A stretch of DNA of 64,000 nt from Neoroseomonas lacus (GTDB taxonomy: Bacteria; Pseudomonadota; Alphaproteobacteria; Acetobacterales; Acetobacteraceae). Both the position numbers and the translations under genes were made by a program. Below are positions 53,701-62,565 of this stretch, piece by piece (within the stretch, counting starts at the first letter, position 1; each line of letters starts with the position of its first letter). Under the pieces are notes generated by a model. The model was not told the DNA's origin and made no database searches. It saw only the letters and a list, made by a program, of their open reading frames with translations. The stretch is from NCBI RefSeq assembly GCF_014644535.1, contig NZ_BMKW01000003.1:186001-250000 (forward strand), given 5' to 3'.

Positions 53701-55105
53701 CACCGGGGCCGACCTGGTGCAGGGCGGGGACGGGCGCGACACCGTCTCCTACGCCGAGGCGACCACCCGGCTGACGCTCTCGCTGTTCACCGGCATCGGC
53801 AGTGGTGCGGCCGCCGGCGACAAGGTCTCGGGCATCGAGGTGGTGATCGGCACCGAGGTTGCCGATTCTATCAGCGGCAGCCTCGGCGCCGATGTCATCT
53901 ACGGCGGCGGCGGATGGGATTGGCTCGTCGGATTCGCCGGCAACGACAGCCTTTATGCCGGGCTCGGCGCCAACACGCTCTATGGCCATGAGGGCGACGA
54001 CCTGCTGGTCGGCGGCTCGCAGAACGACATGGTCTCTGGTGGCCCGGGTAATGACCGCATCGTGGCCGGCGGTGGCTTTGATCGGCTCTGGGGCGGTCCC
54101 GGCAATGACCATTTCGAGATCGTCCTGTCGAATACCCAGATCTACGAGGGCGTCGGCGGAGGTAGCGACACAGTCTACACCAGCGCCTCCTACTGGCTGC
54201 TGGCCAATGTCGAGTGGCTGGTGATCGCGCCCGGTGCCGGGCCCCGCTTCGCCGTCGGCACCAGGAGCGACGACCGGCTGGTGGGCAATGAGGACGCCAA
54301 CCTTCTGTTGGCGCAGGGTGGCAACGACACGGTGTGGGGTGGCGGCGGGGCGGATCGGCTGTATGGCGCCGGTGGCGACGACCGCCTTATCGGCGAGGAT
54401 GGCAAGGACATCGCCTTCGGCGGAGACGGCAACGATACGCTCGAAGGCGGGCTCGGCAGCGACAATCTCAATGGCGACGCCGGCAATGACACGCTGCTGG
54501 GCGGCGACAGTGCCGAGACGGACATCCTGCGGGGCGGTTCGGGCAATGACTGGCTCGACGGCGGGCCCGGTTACGACCTGATGATCGGCGGCCTCGGCAA
54601 TGACACGATGGTCGCCTCCCAATCCAACGACAACATCGTCGAGGCCGCGGGCGAGGGGTGGGACTACGTCATTGCCCGCGGCAGCGGCTCCTTCACCCTG
54701 GGCGCCAATCTCGAAGGGCTGATCCTGGAGGGCTCCACCACCGGCATCGGCAATATCGCCTCCAACATCATCGTCGGGTCCGACCGCGCCGAGACGCTGC
54801 TCGGGCGCGATGGCAACGACACGCTGGAGGGTGCGGGCGGCAACGACATCTTGTTTGGCGAGGCAGGGCGGGATGTCTTTCGCTTCGCACCTGGCTCGGG
54901 GATCGACGTGGTGGGGGATTTCATGCCCGGGCAGGACCGCATCCTGCTGCAGGGGTCCGACTTCGCCGATTTCAACGCCATGATGGCCTCGACGCGCGAT
55001 GGAATGGGCGGCGCGATCCTCGACCTCGGCTCGGGGGATGCCCTGCAACTGGCCGGTGTGGCCAAGGCAGCGCTGCATGCGGCGGATTTCATCTTCCTCG
55101 CGTGA
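50753..55105 (+). CDS. Giant RTX calcium-binding repeat protein
   Basis: Secreted acidic repeat protein of 1450 residues. It has no Sec signal; the C-terminus resembles type I secretion ends. RTX nonapeptide blocks (GGxGxDxLx) occur at about residues 215-275, 390-570, 710-900, 940-1010 and 1090-1370. Two serralysin-like closing segments ([20 protein letters not shown] near 280; [15 protein letters not shown] near 585) sit between blocks, and a third closes the protein ([15 protein letters not shown]). Such proteins bind Ca2+ outside the cell and act as adhesins, enzymes or matrix; no catalytic motif is seen. ATG 50753 follows a short AT-richer stretch. No ABC/HlyD exporter is nearby. Confidence 0.85.
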   Translation: MTIYAFADVAGGSLNFVPSQDQLVFGPSMAAATLRFTVSGSDLLIATADDVLRLLGTRLGGPGVLPANLLFQDGSLLLLDGTGSSLRTGTAGGDWFAADRAGADSIIAAAGDDYIEAGSALDADDVLDGGEGSADRLSVAGTLTVTLGAATVTGVEIIQLNDGVIALTLADATVATATPLADALFTVDASGQGIGSAATVSAAAVVSAGVALLGGAGDDLLTGGLRADSLAGGAGDDTLVGGWGNDSIEGGASTDRLVGGAGDDLFIFNRVDAPQSPPATPDLIVDFEGAGVAGGDRILLPGAWDVWRVIAFHAVAADFAFEGYAESGLQLDPAQVGDGLVDVLWRVVDGQAWRFEVWADLDDDGRFGPGDLLLHIALPEGDNETVLIAADFATDFGGFFGGDGDDVLVGQGATDDAIWGVDGNDSLVGGDGVDWLDGGPGNDTLLGGDLADELHGGAGSDWLDGGDGWDTIFAIDPFAPETERAEDRNRLIGGAGPDALFGGIGLDTLQGDDGDDLLWADDGADSLLGGAGDDIAYGGAGADTLQGGDGADTLVGGADGDLMVGGTGADLFVIDLSAFDLGEAPGTDPDTILDFNPAEGDVVSLALSGGLVAGVQGPGPLVWRGALAARTLASGPGFGEVLPGDGIGPGYYQAFWIPAVSGSTGVGGWFVVDLNQDLVLDGDDAVIRMGASSGTAGVLDLTPGAFADGTFRVLVGTAGGDTLLAAGGGQEIFGLGGADRLSGQGGADRLVGGDGNDTLLGGGGADQLWGGAGNDWMDGGDGDDEIFVEGPGSEEVDGLFARNTLIGGMGADSLWGSDGRDSLDGGEGADRLYGGVGADTLRGGGGVDTITGGDGADLITGDGGADSIDAGSGDDTVTYDSADVLVDGGEDFDTLILTVAASVTLDSMIDQVAGGGIALGFEAVDASAVAGAVVLLGGSGRNRLVGGAFADRLEGREGNDTLEGGAGADTLIGGVGDDFIQPGTGADLVQGGDGRDTVSYAEATTRLTLSLFTGIGSGAAAGDKVSGIEVVIGTEVADSISGSLGADVIYGGGGWDWLVGFAGNDSLYAGLGANTLYGHEGDDLLVGGSQNDMVSGGPGNDRIVAGGGFDRLWGGPGNDHFEIVLSNTQIYEGVGGGSDTVYTSASYWLLANVEWLVIAPGAGPRFAVGTRSDDRLVGNEDANLLLAQGGNDTVWGGGGADRLYGAGGDDRLIGEDGKDIAFGGDGNDTLEGGLGSDNLNGDAGNDTLLGGDSAETDILRGGSGNDWLDGGPGYDLMIGGLGNDTMVASQSNDNIVEAAGEGWDYVIARGSGSFTLGANLEGLILEGSTTGIGNIASNIIVGSDRAETLLGRDGNDTLEGAGGNDILFGEAGRDVFRFAPGSGIDVVGDFMPGQDRILLQGSDFADFNAMMASTRDGMGGAILDLGSGDALQLAGVAKAALHAADFIFLA

Positions 55106-55154
55106 CCTTTCGACCCCACATGGCGAAAGGAAACCGTGACGAATGGAGGATGCG

Positions 55155-55712
55155 ATGATCGCTCAGGCGGGACATGAGGCCGCGACCCTCGGCGGCGGCT
55201 GCTTCTGGTGCCTCGAGGCCGTGTACAAGGAATTGCGTGGGGTGGTGTCGGTGACGTCCGGCTACGCCGGCGGGCATGTCGACAACCCGTCCTACGAGGC
55301 GGTGTGCGGCAAGCAGACCGGCCATGCCGAGGTGGTGCGTGTCGTCTTCGACCCGTCGGAGCTCGCTTATGCCGACCTGCTGCGCGTCTTCTTCACCATT
55401 CACGACCCCACCACGAAGGATCGCCAGGGGGCCGACGTCGGGCCGCAATACCGCTCGGTCATCTTCACCCATTCCGACGCCCAGGCGGCGACGGCGCGGG
55501 CGGTGATGGACGAGGTCGCCCAGGCCGGCATCTGGGACGGCCCGCTGGTGACGGAGCTGCTGCCGGAGGCTCGCTTCTGGCCGGCGGAGCCGGAACACCA
55601 TGACTATTTCGCGCGCAATCCTTGGTCCGGCTATTGCCGCGCCGTGGTAGCGCCGAAGGTGCTGAAGTTCCGCAAGATGTTCGCGGCGCGTGTGAAGCGC
55701 CCCGCAGCGTAA
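55155..55712 (+). CDS. msrA: Peptide methionine-(S)-S-oxide reductase MsrA
   Basis: Repairs the S-epimer of oxidised methionine in proteins. The product has 185 residues from ATG 55155, chosen because GGAGG lies five bases ahead (ATG 55143 overlaps that site). The catalytic GGGCFWCLE (Cys16) and the VTSGYAGGH, TGHAEVVRVVFDP and YRSVIF stretches are all present. An msrB gene follows 71 bp later on the same strand. Confidence 0.96.
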   Translation: MIAQAGHEAATLGGGCFWCLEAVYKELRGVVSVTSGYAGGHVDNPSYEAVCGKQTGHAEVVRVVFDPSELAYADLLRVFFTIHDPTTKDRQGADVGPQYRSVIFTHSDAQAATARAVMDEVAQAGIWDGPLVTELLPEARFWPAEPEHHDYFARNPWSGYCRAVVAPKVLKFRKMFAARVKRPAA

Positions 55713-55783
55713 GGCTGCGCGGCGTGACGGCGGCGGGGCCTGGCCCCTCCGCACGCTTTCCCCCTCTGACGGGAGTGACTGCC

Positions 55784-56221
55784 ATGTTGTTCAGGCGCGC
55801 CACCACGCCGCCCGAGGTCTTTCCCGTCACGCGCAGCGATGCGGAATGGCGCGCCGCCCTCTCCCCCGAGGCCTTTCGCATCCTTCGCCAGCACGGCACC
55901 GAGCGTCCCGGTACCTCGCCCCTGAATGGCGAGAAGCGCCCCGGCCGCTTCGTCTGCGCCGGCTGCGGCACCGCGCTGTTCGACCAGGCGGCGAAATTCG
56001 ACAGCGGCACCGGCTGGCCGTCCTTCTTCGCGCCGATCGCTGGGGCGGTGGGGACCAAGGCGGACCGCACGCTGTTCATGACCCGCACCGAGGTGCATTG
56101 CGCGACCTGCGGCGGACATCTCGGCCATGTCTTTGCCGACGGGCCGGCGCCGAGTGGGCAGCGCTTCTGCATGAATGGCGCGGCCATGGCATTCCAGCCG
56201 CGGGACCTGTCGGACGGTTGA
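55784..56221 (+). CDS. msrB: Peptide methionine-(R)-S-oxide reductase MsrB
   Basis: Repairs the R-epimer of methionine sulfoxide, partner of MsrA. The 145-residue product has the two zinc Cys pairs (CAGCG and CATCG), KFDSGTGWPSFF, GHLGHVF and the catalytic Cys in RFCMNGAAM near the end. Start ATG 55784 with CGGGAG upstream. N-terminal residues are slightly longer than the core domain but without a signal peptide, so it is cytosolic. Confidence 0.95.
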   Translation: MLFRRATTPPEVFPVTRSDAEWRAALSPEAFRILRQHGTERPGTSPLNGEKRPGRFVCAGCGTALFDQAAKFDSGTGWPSFFAPIAGAVGTKADRTLFMTRTEVHCATCGGHLGHVFADGPAPSGQRFCMNGAAMAFQPRDLSDG

Positions 56222-56381
56222 ACATCCCGCCCTCGGCGCGACCAGGACGGGAGGATTCTTGATTCATGTCATCGCCGGGACCGTGCCGTCACTCGATGCT
56301 TGCGTCGCGCCGCCGCGCGGAGCAGTTTCCGCTCGCGGCACCGCCCCCAGTGACCGTCACGAACGTCCCGTAGGTCGACCC

Positions 56382-57323
56382 ATGCGCCGCCGCGCCCTTC
56401 TGCTGAGCACTCCCCTGCTGCTGCTGGCCCGGCCGTCAGCCGCCGACATCGTCTATGTCCTCAATTCGGGGGATTCGAGCATCCAGGTGCTCGACGCCAC
56501 GACCCGTGAGGAACTGCGCCGCATCCCGGCCCTGCGGGAGGTCCATCACCTCGTCATGTCGCCCGATGGGCGCGACCTGCTGATCGCCGATTCCGGCGCC
56601 AATGAGATACTGTTCGTCGACCCGGCGACCGGCGATGTGCGCCGGCGCGAGCGCATCTCGAACCCCTATCACCTGGCCTTTTCGCCCGAGGGCAAGTACC
56701 TCGTCGTGTGCAGCCTGCGGCGCAACCAGGTCGATATCTATGAAGCGCGGGACCTTACGCTGCTCGGCCGGCTGCGCATGCCGGAAAAGCCGTCGCACAT
56801 GGCGTTCCGGCCGGATGAAAAGGTCGTCTACGTCACGCTGCAGGGCAGCGGCACGATCGGGGCGGTCAGCCTCGAGACGCGTGAGGCGCTGTGGGAGGCG
56901 CCGGTCGGGCGTGAACCCGCCGGCATCATCTGGCATCGCGGCAAGCTGATCATCGGCGTCATGGGCGCCGATTATTTCGCAGTGATGAACCCCGAGACGA
57001 AGGAGGTGGAGCGCCAGATCCCGGTCGGGCGCGGTGCGCACACCATCTTCGTCCAGCCGGACGGCAAGGCGCTGTGGGCGACCAGCCGGGTGCAGAGCCG
57101 GCTCGCCGAGATCGACCCGACCACGCTCGATGTTCGGCGCATCATCGAATTGCCGGGCGGGCCGGACTGCATCGCCTTCGACCCCGATGGCAAGCTGTGG
57201 GTGTCGCTGCGCTGGGCCGGGCGGATCGCCCGCGTCGACCCGCGCACCGGCGAATACGAGACGATCCGCGTCGGCCGCAGCCCGCATGGCATCTTCGTCC
57301 AGCCGCGCCGTGCGGAGTCCTAA
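56382..57323 (+). CDS. Exported YVTN-type beta-propeller protein
   Basis: Periplasmic beta-propeller of the YVTN/YncE group, 313 residues. It has a short basic signal (MRRRALLLSTPLLLLARPSA), then about seven blades with motifs such as IVYVLNSGDSSIQVLDATT and LFVDPATGDV. Function of such propellers is usually unknown (scaffold or cofactor-linked). Its last 14 bases overlap the deacetylase-like gene, so the two are translated together. Confidence 0.82.
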   Translation: MRRRALLLSTPLLLLARPSAADIVYVLNSGDSSIQVLDATTREELRRIPALREVHHLVMSPDGRDLLIADSGANEILFVDPATGDVRRRERISNPYHLAFSPEGKYLVVCSLRRNQVDIYEARDLTLLGRLRMPEKPSHMAFRPDEKVVYVTLQGSGTIGAVSLETREALWEAPVGREPAGIIWHRGKLIIGVMGADYFAVMNPETKEVERQIPVGRGAHTIFVQPDGKALWATSRVQSRLAEIDPTTLDVRRIIELPGGPDCIAFDPDGKLWVSLRWAGRIARVDPRTGEYETIRVGRSPHGIFVQPRRAES

Positions 57324-58074
57324 GCTGCTGCGGCGCCTCGCGGCCCTGTTCGCGCTGGTCGCGCTGCCCGCCATGGCGCAGCCCGCGCCTTCCTGCCCGG
57401 CCGGGACGCTCTACCTGACCATCGATACCGGCTGGGGGCGGGAGGCGGAGCAGATCGCCGAGATCCTGAAGCGCCGCAACGTCCGCGCCACGCTCTTCCT
57501 CGCCAACGAGCCGACCTACAATGGGGAGCGCAGCCTCAGCCCGGCCTGGGCCGCGTTCTGGCGCGCCCGCGTGGCCGAGGGTCATGTCTTCGCCTCCCAC
57601 ACTGACCGCCATTGGTATTTCCGGGGCGATGCCGGGCCGGGGCGCACCCGCTACGTCGCGCGCGGGCGGGAAGGCCAGACGGTGCTGGACCAGCCGGCGA
57701 TGTGCCACGAACTCGCCCAGCCGATTGAACGCCTGCGTGCCATCGCGCCCGATGCGGTGGTGCTGCCGCTGTGGCGCGCGCCGGGGGGCATCACCACGCC
57801 CGGCGCACTGCGCATGGCCGAGGCCTGCGGGCTGCACCATCAGGGCTGGACCGCCCAAGGCTTCCTGGGCGACGAGTTGCCGAGCGAGACCTACCCCAAC
57901 CAGGCGCTCGCCACCCGCGCGCTGAACACCGTGCGCGACGGGGAAGTGCTGGTGATGCATTGGGGCATCCGCTCGCGCCGCGACCCCTATGCCAGTGTGC
58001 TGGACCAGGTGATCGCCGGCCTGCAGTCACGCGGCTTCTGTTTCGCCACCCTGCCGCCCGAGGGCCGCCGCTAG
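57310..58074 (+). CDS. Exported polysaccharide-deacetylase-like protein
   Basis: Carbohydrate esterase 4-like (NodB) protein of 254 residues. GTG 57310 gives a clean signal peptide (LLRRLAALFALVALPAMAQ). NodB motif 1 reads LTIDTGWG instead of TFDDG, so the second, metal-binding Asp is replaced by Thr; motif 2 is SHTDRH, motif 3 has RAPGG, and HQGWTA and VLVMHWG follow. Either a divergent deacetylase or an altered activity. It overlaps the propeller gene by 14 bases, and repeat C3 begins at its stop codon. Confidence 0.78.
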   Translation: MRSPKLLRRLAALFALVALPAMAQPAPSCPAGTLYLTIDTGWGREAEQIAEILKRRNVRATLFLANEPTYNGERSLSPAWAAFWRARVAEGHVFASHTDRHWYFRGDAGPGRTRYVARGREGQTVLDQPAMCHELAQPIERLRAIAPDAVVLPLWRAPGGITTPGALRMAEACGLHHQGWTAQGFLGDELPSETYPNQALATRALNTVRDGEVLVMHWGIRSRRDPYASVLDQVIAGLQSRGFCFATLPPEGRR

Positions 58075-58180
58075 AGCGTGACGGCCGCAGGTGCGAACGC
58101 ACCGAAGGTCTGAATCACGCGATCAGACAAAAGGTCAGAACATGAGGCGTGAACGAGGTTGAACGCATCACGCTCTGACG
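58075..58180 (+). repeat. Repeat family C, copy 3
   Basis: Starts at the TAG stop of the deacetylase-like gene: AGCGTGACGGCCGCAGG, then CCGAAGGTCTGAATCACGCGATC (58098-58124 region) and a second part (GATCAGACAAAAGGTCAGAA and on to CATCACGCTCTGAC) that aligns with C1. Inverted ends GCGTGA/TCACGC. Confidence 0.7.
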
Positions 58181-58227
58181 TCCCGCCCATCCCGCGCCCG
58201 CAGACAATGCGCTAGAGTCACACCGAC

Positions 58228-59181
58228 ATGACCGAGACCTTCAATCGCATCCTCGACAGCATCACCGGTTGGATCTTCGAGATGATCGTCCAACCGGCGA
58301 TGTACGACCTCGGCCTGATGGACTGGGCGGAAGACGCGGTCGACTGGATCCAGTTCGGGCTGTTCGGCGTCGTTACCATCATCGTGGTCTATGTGGTGTG
58401 CCGCCCGCTCGAGGCCTGGCGGCCGGTTGAGCCCGTCACCGACCGTCGCGCCATCCGCACCGACATTCTCTACACGCTGCTGACGCGGCTCGGCGCCCTG
58501 CCGCTGGTCGCCTTCGTGCTACTGAACTCGCTGAGCGCCTGGTGGGCCGGGACGGTGGCCGACAGCGGCTTCGTCCCGCCGACGTTGGAGACGCTGATCC
58601 CCGGCCTGCGGGAGATGCCGATCCTGGCCTTCTGCCTCTACATCGTGATCCTGGATTTTGGCGAGTATTGGCGGCATCGCTTCCAGCACCGGCTGGGCTG
58701 GTGGTGGGCGCTGCATTCCATCCACCACGCGCAGCGCCAGATGACCTTCTGGACCGATGACCGCAACCATTTCGTCGATGAGATGCTGGCAGCGCTGTGG
58801 TTCGGCACCATCGCGCTCGCCATCGGCGTGCCGCCGGGGCAGTTCCCGCTGCTGGTGCTGGTGATGCGTCTGGCGGAGAGCCTGTCCCACGCCAATGTGC
58901 GCCTGTCCTTCGGTCGGGTCGGCGAGCGGTTGCTCGTCTCGCCGCGCTTCCACCGGCTGCATCACGGCGTGCTGTCCACGGCCGATCACGGCAAGAACTA
59001 CGCGGTGCTGCTCCCGGTATGGGACTGGATGTTCGGCACCGCAGACTTCAATCGCGACGTCTATCCGCGCACCGGCGACCCCGAGGCGCCGGAGGCACTG
59101 GCCACGGGTGGCTGGTTGCGGCAACAATTCATCGGCCTGAAGCGGTTGGCCGGCGCCATCGCGGGACGCCCCGGATATTGA
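58228..59181 (+). CDS. Sterol desaturase/fatty acid hydroxylase family protein
   Basis: Membrane di-iron oxygenase family protein, 317 residues, with four or more helices and the eight-His cluster: HRFQH (about 150-154), HSIHH (about 163-167) and HRLHH (about 242-246), plus DEMLAALW. Homologues hydroxylate or desaturate lipids, sterols or carotenoids; the actual lipid is not known. ATG 58228 has no strong ribosome site. The stop lies two bases before the molybdoenzyme ATG. Confidence 0.85.
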   Translation: MTETFNRILDSITGWIFEMIVQPAMYDLGLMDWAEDAVDWIQFGLFGVVTIIVVYVVCRPLEAWRPVEPVTDRRAIRTDILYTLLTRLGALPLVAFVLLNSLSAWWAGTVADSGFVPPTLETLIPGLREMPILAFCLYIVILDFGEYWRHRFQHRLGWWWALHSIHHAQRQMTFWTDDRNHFVDEMLAALWFGTIALAIGVPPGQFPLLVLVMRLAESLSHANVRLSFGRVGERLLVSPRFHRLHHGVLSTADHGKNYAVLLPVWDWMFGTADFNRDVYPRTGDPEAPEALATGGWLRQQFIGLKRLAGAIAGRPGY

Positions 59182-59182
59182 C

Positions 59183-61474
59183 ATGAACGCACCACCTCGG
59201 CTGAAGCCCCATTCCTCGCACTGGGGCGTGTTTTCCGCCGGTTTGCGGGACGGTCGGCTGGTGGTGGAGCCTCATCCGGGCGACCCCGACCCCAACCCGT
59301 TGCTGCAGAACTTCCCCGATGCGCTGCGCCACCGCGCCCGTGTGGCCGAGCCCATGGTCCGCCGCGGCTGGCTGGAACGCGGCCCCGGCAAGGATGACCG
59401 GCGCGGGCGCGATGAATTCATCCCGATGGCCTGGGACAAGGTACTCGACCTGCTGGCCGGCGAATTGGCCCGGGTGCGGGATGCGCATGGGCCGGGCGCC
59501 ATCTTCGGCGGCTCGTATGGCTGGTCCTCCGCCGGGCGCTTCCACCATGCGCAAAGCCAAGTGCACCGCTTCCTGAATACCGCCGTCGGCGGCTATGTGA
59601 AGTCGGTCAATTCCTACTCCGCCGGCGCCTCGGCGGTGATCCTGCCGCATTTCCTCGGACCGTTCGAAGCGGTGTCGCGACGCAACGTCACCTGGGAGCA
59701 GGTGGTCGCGCATAGCGAGATCGTCGTTGCCTTCGGCGGCATGGCGCTGAAGAACTCGATGGTGGCGAGCGGTGGCGTCAGCCAGCATGTCGAACGGCGC
59801 TCGATGCTTGCAGCCGCCGCGCGCGGCTGCGCCTTCGTCAATGTCTCTCCCTTGCGGGACGACCTGCCCGTGGAAGCCAAGGCGGAGTGGATCGCGCCGG
59901 TGCCGGGGACGGATACCGCGATGATGCTCGGCATGGCGCATACGCTGCTGAGCGAGGGGCTGCACGATGACGCCTTCATCGCGCGCCACTGCTCCGGCTG
60001 GGACGAGTTCGAGGCCTATCTGACCGGCCGCGCCGACGGCGTGGCCAAGACCGCCGCATGGGCTGCATCCATCTGCGGGCTCCCGGCGGAAACCATCGCG
60101 GGCCTCGCGCGGCGCATGGCGGGCAAGCGGTCGCTGATTGTGCTCGCCCATTCGCTGCAGCGCGCCGAGCATGGCGAACAGCCGATCTGGATGGCGGGCG
60201 TGCTGGCGGCAATGCTGGGGCAGATCGGCCTGCCGGGTGGCGGGTACAACTACGCGCTGGGGTCGATCGCGCATTACGGCAAGCGGCACAATGCGGTGCC
60301 GTCGGCCGCACTGCCGCAGGGCAAGAACGGCGTGACCGCCTTCATCCCGGTGGCGCGCATCTCGGACATGCTGCTGAACCCCGGGGCGCCGTTCGACTAT
60401 GACGGCCAGAGGATGGAATACCCCGACATCCGGCTGGTCTATTGGGCCGGCGGCAACCCGTTCCACCACCACCAGGACCTCAACCGCCTGCGCCGGGCCT
60501 TCGCCGCGGTCGAGACGTTGGTGGTGCACGAAATCGCCTGGACCGCCACCGCGCGCCACGCCGACATCGTGCTGCCGACGACGATGACGCTGGAGCGCGA
60601 GGATATCGGCGCCGCGCCGACCGACCCGCTGATGGTGGCGATGCATCAGGTCGCCGAACCGTTCGGCCAGGCGCGTGACGACTACACGATCTTCGCCGAC
60701 CTCGCCGAGCGCCTGGGCACGCGCGACGCCTTCACCGAGGGCCGCGATGCGCGCGGCTGGCTGCGGCACCTGTATGCGGCGACGCAGAAGGGCTTGGCCG
60801 AGAAGGGCCTGCCGGCGCCGTCCTTCGATGAATTCTGGGAAGCGGGATACCTGACGCTGCCGCAGGAAGATGACGATGGCGGTATCCTGCGCGCCTTCCG
60901 CGAGGACCCGGAGGGTGCGCCGCTGCCGACGCGGACGGGGAAGGTTCAGCTGTCCTCGCCGACGATCGCCGGCTTCGGCTATGCGGATTGCCCCGGGCAC
61001 CCGGCCTGGCTGGTGCCAAGCGATGCGCCGGCGGCGGAGCGTCCCCTGTGGCTGGTGGCGAACCAGCCGGCGACGCGGCTGCACAGTCAGTTCGATTTCG
61101 GCGGCCACAGCAACGGCATGAAGCGCCGGGGGCGGGAGGTGATGCGCATGCACCCGTTCGATGCCGCGCCGCGGGGCATTGCCGATGGCGACATCGTGCG
61201 GCTGTTCAACGCGCGCGGTGCATGCCTGGCGACGGCCGCGGTGAGTGAGGATGTGCGTGCCGGCGTCGTGCAACTGCCGACCGGTGCCTGGTACGACCCC
61301 GAGGATCCGGAGGATGCGCAGGCGCTGTGCGTCCATGGCAACCCGAATGTCCTGACGCGCGATGTCGGCACGTCGTCGCTGGCGCAGGGCTGCACGGGTC
61401 AGCTGACCAGCGTGGAGGTCGAGCGCTTCACCGGCAATCTGCCGCCGATCCGGGCATTCGATCCGCCGGGCTGA
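59183..61474 (+). CDS. bisC: Molybdopterin oxidoreductase, BisC/TorA-like
   Basis: Mo-bis-MGD enzyme of the DMSO reductase family, 763 residues, closest in form to cytosolic biotin/methionine sulfoxide reductase BisC: no twin-arginine signal and no N-terminal iron-sulfur Cys. The Mo-binding Ser lies in GSYGWSSAGRFHHAQSQ (about residues 110-126). Other hallmarks are NSYSAGASAVILPH, YWAGGNPFHHHQDLNRLRR, TMTLEREDIG, and the late ANQPATRLHSQFDFGG. TorA-type specificity cannot be excluded. With msrA and msrB nearby, a methionine-sulfoxide role is reasonable. Repeat B3 follows the stop by nine bases. Confidence 0.86.
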   Translation: MNAPPRLKPHSSHWGVFSAGLRDGRLVVEPHPGDPDPNPLLQNFPDALRHRARVAEPMVRRGWLERGPGKDDRRGRDEFIPMAWDKVLDLLAGELARVRDAHGPGAIFGGSYGWSSAGRFHHAQSQVHRFLNTAVGGYVKSVNSYSAGASAVILPHFLGPFEAVSRRNVTWEQVVAHSEIVVAFGGMALKNSMVASGGVSQHVERRSMLAAAARGCAFVNVSPLRDDLPVEAKAEWIAPVPGTDTAMMLGMAHTLLSEGLHDDAFIARHCSGWDEFEAYLTGRADGVAKTAAWAASICGLPAETIAGLARRMAGKRSLIVLAHSLQRAEHGEQPIWMAGVLAAMLGQIGLPGGGYNYALGSIAHYGKRHNAVPSAALPQGKNGVTAFIPVARISDMLLNPGAPFDYDGQRMEYPDIRLVYWAGGNPFHHHQDLNRLRRAFAAVETLVVHEIAWTATARHADIVLPTTMTLEREDIGAAPTDPLMVAMHQVAEPFGQARDDYTIFADLAERLGTRDAFTEGRDARGWLRHLYAATQKGLAEKGLPAPSFDEFWEAGYLTLPQEDDDGGILRAFREDPEGAPLPTRTGKVQLSSPTIAGFGYADCPGHPAWLVPSDAPAAERPLWLVANQPATRLHSQFDFGGHSNGMKRRGREVMRMHPFDAAPRGIADGDIVRLFNARGACLATAAVSEDVRAGVVQLPTGAWYDPEDPEDAQALCVHGNPNVLTRDVGTSSLAQGCTGQLTSVEVERFTGNLPPIRAFDPPG

Positions 61475-61829
61475 GGCGCGGAATTGGAGGGGCGCTGTCC
61501 CTCCAAGCCACCCTGCCGGGGGCCGGCGGGCCCCTGGACCGGCGCTGGGCGAGGACGTGAAGGTGCGTTCTGCGCGAGCGGGAGGATCGGCCCGGCACCA
61601 TGCGGGACAAAGGCTCGACGGTGTCGGACCGGAATCGATCAGACGCGTGACAGTGCTCGCTCCGACTAGGGATTAGAGCGCCTTGCGTGAGCACAATCGA
61701 TCGCAATCCGCTCCAAACGGCCCCGCGGCATCGCCACGCCCCCGGCCATCCATCCCTTCGCCAGATGGGCCGGACCGTCCCGCCGCACCACCCTGGTAAC
61801 AGACAAGAGAAGGAGGGGTCCGGGGGAAT
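61475..61829. other. Non-coding gap between the convergent BisC and amidohydrolase genes
   Basis: This 355-bp gap holds the hairpin of repeat B3 (61484-61506), a further TTAGAGCG-type dyad around 61675-61720 resembling other alphaproteobacterial palindromic repeats, and the end of the family E terminator of the minus-strand gene. No gene seen. Confidence 0.6.
61484..61560 (+). repeat. Repeat family B, copy 3 (first part)
   Basis: TTGGAGGG (61484-61491), loop GCGCTGT, CCCTCCAA (61499-61506), then GCCACCCTGCCGG as in B1 and B2. The middle block and terminal hairpin of B1 are not recognisable, so the copy is partial. It starts nine bases after the bisC stop. Confidence 0.6.
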
Positions 61830-61840
61830 TCACTCCCCCG
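61803..61840 (-). terminator. Terminator of the amidohydrolase gene (repeat family E, copy 2)
   Basis: On the minus strand CGGGGGA (61834-61840) pairs with TCCCCCG (61821-61827); the stop codon lies in the loop. A C-rich stretch and CTTGTCTGTT follow, as in the IOR terminator at 28964. Confidence 0.6.
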
Positions 61841-62519
61841 CGCTGTTGCTGTTGATCGCCGCCCGCATCTCCGCCCCCGTGCTCAGCCACCCAAAGAATG
61901 CCTGCACGTTGAATTCTGTGGCTTCCTGCGTCCCTGGCCCGGCCCCCATGGTCGCGTCCGCCAGCATCACCGGGAAGAACTCGCGGTGATAGGCATCGCG
62001 GATGGTGCTTTCGACGCAGACATTGGTGGCGACGCCGCAGACCAGCAAGGTGCGGATGCGCCGTGACGCCAGGATCTGTTCCAGCCCCGTGCCGGCAAAG
62101 CCGGAATAGCGCGCCTTCGGCACGACGATGTCGCCCGGAAGCGGCGTCAGTTCCGGGACGATCTCATGGTCCCAGGTACCGTGGGTGATGAGTTTGCCGG
62201 CATAGGCCTCATTGGCGCGCATGAATTTCAGCGCATTCGACTTGTGCCAGACGGGCGCGGAGGACGGTGCCTCGCGCTGGTCCGGCGAGAAGCCGTTCTG
62301 CAGGTAGATGACGGGGATGCCGGCGGCGCGGCAGGCCTCGGCGATGCGGGCGGTTTCCTCGATGACGGGCGGGGCGCCGGAGACGTCGAAGCCGACCAGA
62401 TCGATGTAGCCGCCCTTCGAGAGATAGGCGTTCTGCATGTCCACGATGATGAGGGCGGTTTCCTCGATCGTGACGGTCAGTGGTTCGGGGCGGGCGGGCA
62501 GGGTGACGGTGCGGGGCAT
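61830..62519 (-). CDS. Isochorismatase-fold amidohydrolase, RutB-like
   Basis: Cysteine hydrolase of 229 residues in the isochorismatase superfamily, with the pattern of RutB (ureidoacrylate/peroxyureidoacrylate amidohydrolase): catalytic Asp27 in IIVDMQNAY, Lys in VVPKARYSGFAGT and nucleophile Cys in GVATNVCVEST, plus the final FFGWLSTG region. CAGGAGC lies just ahead of ATG 62519. The other rut genes are absent, so the natural substrate may differ. It is 46 bp downstream of the exported unknown protein. Confidence 0.87.
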   Translation of the reverse strand: MPRTVTLPARPEPLTVTIEETALIIVDMQNAYLSKGGYIDLVGFDVSGAPPVIEETARIAEACRAAGIPVIYLQNGFSPDQREAPSSAPVWHKSNALKFMRANEAYAGKLITHGTWDHEIVPELTPLPGDIVVPKARYSGFAGTGLEQILASRRIRTLLVCGVATNVCVESTIRDAYHREFFPVMLADATMGAGPGTQEATEFNVQAFFGWLSTGAEMRAAINSNSAGE

Positions 62520-62565
62520 GGGCGGCTCCTGGGGATGCCGCATCGTGGCAATGGGCGTGCCAGCC

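Noticed and set aside
51866..55078. 1070-codon open frame opposite the RTX gene
   Set aside because: It mirrors the repetitive GGxGxD codons of the real gene; its product is a low-complexity shadow without start signals.
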